Shown one piece after another: positions 61,200 to 64,000 of a stretch of 64,000 bases of DNA. Position 1 is the first letter of the stretch, and each line of letters begins with the position of its first letter. The stretch comes from Pseudomonas capsici. Its GTDB lineage: Bacteria; Pseudomonadota; Gammaproteobacteria; Pseudomonadales; Pseudomonadaceae. Under the pieces are notes generated by a model. The model was given only the letters and a program-made list of their open reading frames with translations, was not told the origin of the DNA and ran no database searches. The stretch lies in assembly GCF_017165765.1 (NCBI RefSeq), contig NZ_JAFGZD010000008.1, positions 124,001-188,000 of the forward strand, read 5' to 3'. The translations under genes were made by a program, and so were the position numbers.

Positions 61200-64000
61200 G
61201 TGGACAAGATCCTGATACGTGGGGCACGAACCCACAACCTGAAAAACATAGACCTGACCCTTCCGCGCGACAAACTGATCGTTATTACCGGCCTGTCCGG
61301 CTCCGGCAAGTCATCGCTGGCATTCGATACGCTGTATGCCGAAGGCCAGCGTCGTTATGTCGAATCTCTTTCAGCCTACGCCCGCCAGTTTCTTTCGATG
61401 ATGGAAAAACCGGACGTGGACACGATCGAAGGCCTGTCGCCTGCAATTTCCATCGAGCAGAAATCCACTTCTCATAACCCGCGCTCGACCGTCGGCACCA
61501 TTACCGAGATCTACGACTACCTGCGCCTGTTGTATGCGCGGGTTGGCCAACCGCGCTGCCCGGATCACGATATTCCGCTGGAAGCTCAGACGGTCAGCCA
61601 GATGGTCGATCTGGTGCTGGCGCAACCCGAAGGCAGCAAATTGATGCTGCTGGCTCCGGTGATTCGTGAGCGCAAGGGCGAGCATCTTTCGGTATTCGAG
61701 GAACTGCGTGCTCAGGGCTTCGTCCGGGCTCGGGTCAACGGCAAGCTGTTCGAACTCGACGAACTGCCCAAGCTGGACAAGCAGAAGAAACACTCCATCG
61801 ATGTGGTGGTGGATCGTTTCAAGGTACGCCCGGATCTGCAACAGCGTCTGGCCGAGTCGTTCGAGACCGCACTGAAACTGGCCGACGGTATCGCGCTGGT
61901 TGCGCCGATGGACGATGAGCCAGGCGAAGAGATCATCTTCTCCGCGCGCTTTGCCTGCCCGATCTGCGGCCATGCCATCAGTGAGCTGGAACCCAAGCTG
62001 TTCTCCTTCAACAACCCGGCTGGCGCATGCCCGACTTGTGACGGTCTGGGCGTGAAGCAGTTCTTCGATGTGAAGCGCCTGGTCAATGCCGAACTGACCC
62101 TGGCAGAAGGCGCGATACGCGGCTGGGACCGACGCAACGTCTATTACTTCCAGATGCTGGGTTCGCTGGCCAAGCACTACGATTTCAGTCTGGAAGTGCC
62201 GTTCAAGGAACTGACAGCAGAAACGCAGAAAATCCTGCTCAACGGCAGCGGCACCCAGAATGTCGACTTCCGCTATCTCAATGATCGCGGCGATATCGTC
62301 AAACGTGCGCATCCCTTTGAAGGCATCGTGCCAAACCTTGAGCGCCGTTACCGGGAAACCGAGTCGGCAACGGTGCGTGAAGAACTGGCCAAGTTCCTCG
62401 GCACTCAGCCTTGCCCGGACTGCCGCGGCACTCGCCTGCGTCGCGAGGCGCGTCATGTGTGGGTCGGCGAGAAAACCCTGCCAGCGGTCACCAACCTGCC
62501 GATTGGCGATGCCACCGATTATTTCAGCGGCCTGAAGCTGACCGGACGTCGTGGCGAAATTGCCGACAAGATTCTCAAGGAAATCCGCGAACGCCTGCAG
62601 TTCCTGGTCAACGTCGGCCTCGACTATCTGACCCTGGATCGCAGCGCCGACACGCTCTCCGGCGGCGAAGCACAGCGTATCCGGCTGGCGAGCCAGATCG
62701 GTGCCGGTCTGGTGGGTGTGATGTACATCCTCGATGAGCCATCGATCGGTCTGCATCAGCGCGATAACGATCGTTTGCTGGGCACGCTCAAACACCTGCG
62801 CGATATCGGCAATACCGTGATCGTGGTCGAGCATGATGAAGACGCTATCCGCCTGGCAGACTATGTCGTGGACATCGGCCCGGGCGCAGGCGTGCATGGC
62901 GGTAATATCGTCGCCGAAGGTACGCCTGACGAGGTGATGGGGCATCCTGACTCACTGACCGGCAAATACCTGTCAGGCCGGGTCAAGATCGAGGTGCCCG
63001 CCAAGCGCACCCCGCGCAACAAGAAGCTGTCGCTCACGCTCAAGGGCGCACGCGGCAATAACCTGCGCAATGTGAATCTGGAGATTCCGATTGGCCTGCT
63101 GACCTGCGTGACCGGTGTTTCCGGTTCGGGCAAGTCGACGCTGATCAACAACACCCTGTTCCCGCTCAGCGCCACAGCGCTCAATGGCGCGACGACGCTG
63201 GAAGCCGCAACGCACGACAGCATCAATGGCCTGCAGCATCTGGACAAGGTCGTGGATATCGATCAGAGCCCCATTGGCCGCACTCCTCGCTCGAACCCGG
63301 CGACCTACACCGGCCTGTTCACGCCGATTCGCGAACTGTTTGCCGGCGTGCCGGAATCGCGCTCACGCGGGTATGGCCCGGGGCGCTTCTCGTTCAACGT
63401 CAAGGGCGGTCGTTGCGAGGCCTGCCAGGGTGACGGCCTGATCAAGGTCGAGATGCACTTCCTGCCGGACATTTATGTCCCCTGCGATGTGTGCAAGAGC
63501 AAGCGCTACAACCGCGAAACCCTTGAGATCAAATACAAGGGCAAGAGCATCCATGAAGTGCTGGAAATGACCATCGAGGAAGCTCGTGAGTTCTTCGACG
63601 CTGTTCCGGCTCTGGCTCGCAAGCTCCAGACCTTGATGGATGTAGGGCTTTCCTACATCAAGCTGGGACAGTCAGCCACAACCCTGTCGGGCGGTGAGGC
63701 ACAGCGGGTCAAACTGTCTCGCGAGCTTTCCAAGCGTGATACAGGCAAGACACTCTATATCCTCGACGAACCCACCACCGGCCTGCACTTTGCCGATATC
63801 CAGCAACTGCTCGATGTCTTGCATCGCCTGCGCGATCACGGCAACACCGTGGTCGTGATCGAGCACAACCTGGACGTCATCAAGACAGCCGACTGGCTCG
63901 TGGATCTCGGCCCGGAAGGTGGTTCAAGGGGTGGTCAGATTATCGCCACCGGCACGCCAGAAGAGGTGGCTGAGATGGAACAGTCCTATACCGGCCACTA
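61200..64000 (+). CDS. uvrA: excinuclease ABC subunit A, partial at window end
   Basis: 933 codons of UvrA are visible; the last few residues lie beyond the window. The start is GTG at 61200, reading [19 protein letters not shown]. Two ABC ATPase modules are clear: Walker [10 protein letters not shown] near residue 31 and GVSGSGKST near 639, and signatures LSGGEAQRI in both halves. Zinc modules include CPICG...CPTCDG near residue 253 and [11 protein letters not shown] with [10 protein letters not shown] near 740. UvrA2 finds bulky lesions and loads UvrB. No clear LexA box is seen upstream. Confidence 0.97.
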   Translation, partial: MDKILIRGARTHNLKNIDLTLPRDKLIVITGLSGSGKSSLAFDTLYAEGQRRYVESLSAYARQFLSMMEKPDVDTIEGLSPAISIEQKSTSHNPRSTVGTITEIYDYLRLLYARVGQPRCPDHDIPLEAQTVSQMVDLVLAQPEGSKLMLLAPVIRERKGEHLSVFEELRAQGFVRARVNGKLFELDELPKLDKQKKHSIDVVVDRFKVRPDLQQRLAESFETALKLADGIALVAPMDDEPGEEIIFSARFACPICGHAISELEPKLFSFNNPAGACPTCDGLGVKQFFDVKRLVNAELTLAEGAIRGWDRRNVYYFQMLGSLAKHYDFSLEVPFKELTAETQKILLNGSGTQNVDFRYLNDRGDIVKRAHPFEGIVPNLERRYRETESATVREELAKFLGTQPCPDCRGTRLRREARHVWVGEKTLPAVTNLPIGDATDYFSGLKLTGRRGEIADKILKEIRERLQFLVNVGLDYLTLDRSADTLSGGEAQRIRLASQIGAGLVGVMYILDEPSIGLHQRDNDRLLGTLKHLRDIGNTVIVVEHDEDAIRLADYVVDIGPGAGVHGGNIVAEGTPDEVMGHPDSLTGKYLSGRVKIEVPAKRTPRNKKLSLTLKGARGNNLRNVNLEIPIGLLTCVTGVSGSGKSTLINNTLFPLSATALNGATTLEAATHDSINGLQHLDKVVDIDQSPIGRTPRSNPATYTGLFTPIRELFAGVPESRSRGYGPGRFSFNVKGGRCEACQGDGLIKVEMHFLPDIYVPCDVCKSKRYNRETLEIKYKGKSIHEVLEMTIEEAREFFDAVPALARKLQTLMDVGLSYIKLGQSATTLSGGEAQRVKLSRELSKRDTGKTLYILDEPTTGLHFADIQQLLDVLHRLRDHGNTVVVIEHNLDVIKTADWLVDLGPEGGSRGGQIIATGTPEEVAEMEQSYTGH

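Noticed and set aside
61371..62945. A 524-codon open frame on the minus strand inside uvrA
   Set aside because: It lies antisense to a highly conserved gene with both ATPase modules intact, has no family features, and is typical of GC-rich antisense frames.

Overview
The window is chromosomal DNA of a Pseudomonas. The evidence is the gene order nrdR-ribD-ribE-ribBA-ribH-nusB-thiL-pgpA with ribA, dxs, ispA and xseB alongside, an OprG/OmpW porin gene behind an Anr-like box, the ssb / MFS / uvrA neighbourhood, and Pseudomonas-type REP palindromes. I would guess the P. syringae/fluorescens side of the genus, but nothing here fixes the species. There are no rRNA or tRNA genes and no CRISPR array.

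Layout. (1) 0-7 kb: a truncated ArsR regulator, then a sugar-acid locus made of a RuBisCO-like protein, a DUF1537 acid-sugar kinase and an MFS permease in one operon, a divergent LysR regulator, and a separate SDR gene. The operon and SDR promoters carry the same operator at the same spacing. (2) 7-12 kb: small HTH regulators and hypothetical genes, an EamA permease, a YghU-type glutathione transferase, a nested palindrome, and a DUF1016 PD-(D/E)XK protein. (3) 12-26 kb: housekeeping genes for cystathionine beta-lyase, isoprenoid precursors, riboflavin, thiamine phosphate and phosphatidylglycerol, then a lipoprotein, a methyltransferase and CnoX. (4) 26-29 kb: a type III polyketide synthase, an aldo/keto reductase and a SnoaL-like protein in a tight operon. 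(5) 29-38 kb: a Zrg-like metal-import locus, oprG, two nucleotide-sugar epimerase/reductase genes and an MscS channel. (6) 38-51 kb: non-phosphorylative sugar-acid catabolism (FAH hydrolase, SDR, MFS, LysR, XylX-like dehydratase, IlvD/EDD dehydratase, mandelate-racemase-like dehydratase, LacI), then a LysR / amidohydrolase / DMT unit. (7) 51-59 kb: accessory DNA holding a four-gene coupled cassette (micro-ORF, GNAT-like, ImmA/IrrE metallopeptidase, Beta-family protein) facing an sce7726-family nuclease, a damaged IS66-family element, and a PAAR-Tae4-Tai4 type VI effector/immunity module. (8) 59-64 kb: ssb, a YajR-like MFS transporter and uvrA, which runs off the end.

The most novel candidate is the 51.1-54.9 kb cassette. 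All three junctions of its operon are 8-nt overlaps, it is preceded by five same-strand GTAAAG repeats, and its 3' end overlaps a convergent PD-(D/E)XK-like gene. It looks like an uncharacterised conflict or defence system. Next in interest are the RuBisCO-like-protein locus with its matching promoters, the type III polyketide operon, and the sugar-acid locus whose LysR gene sits between two copies of the same operator.
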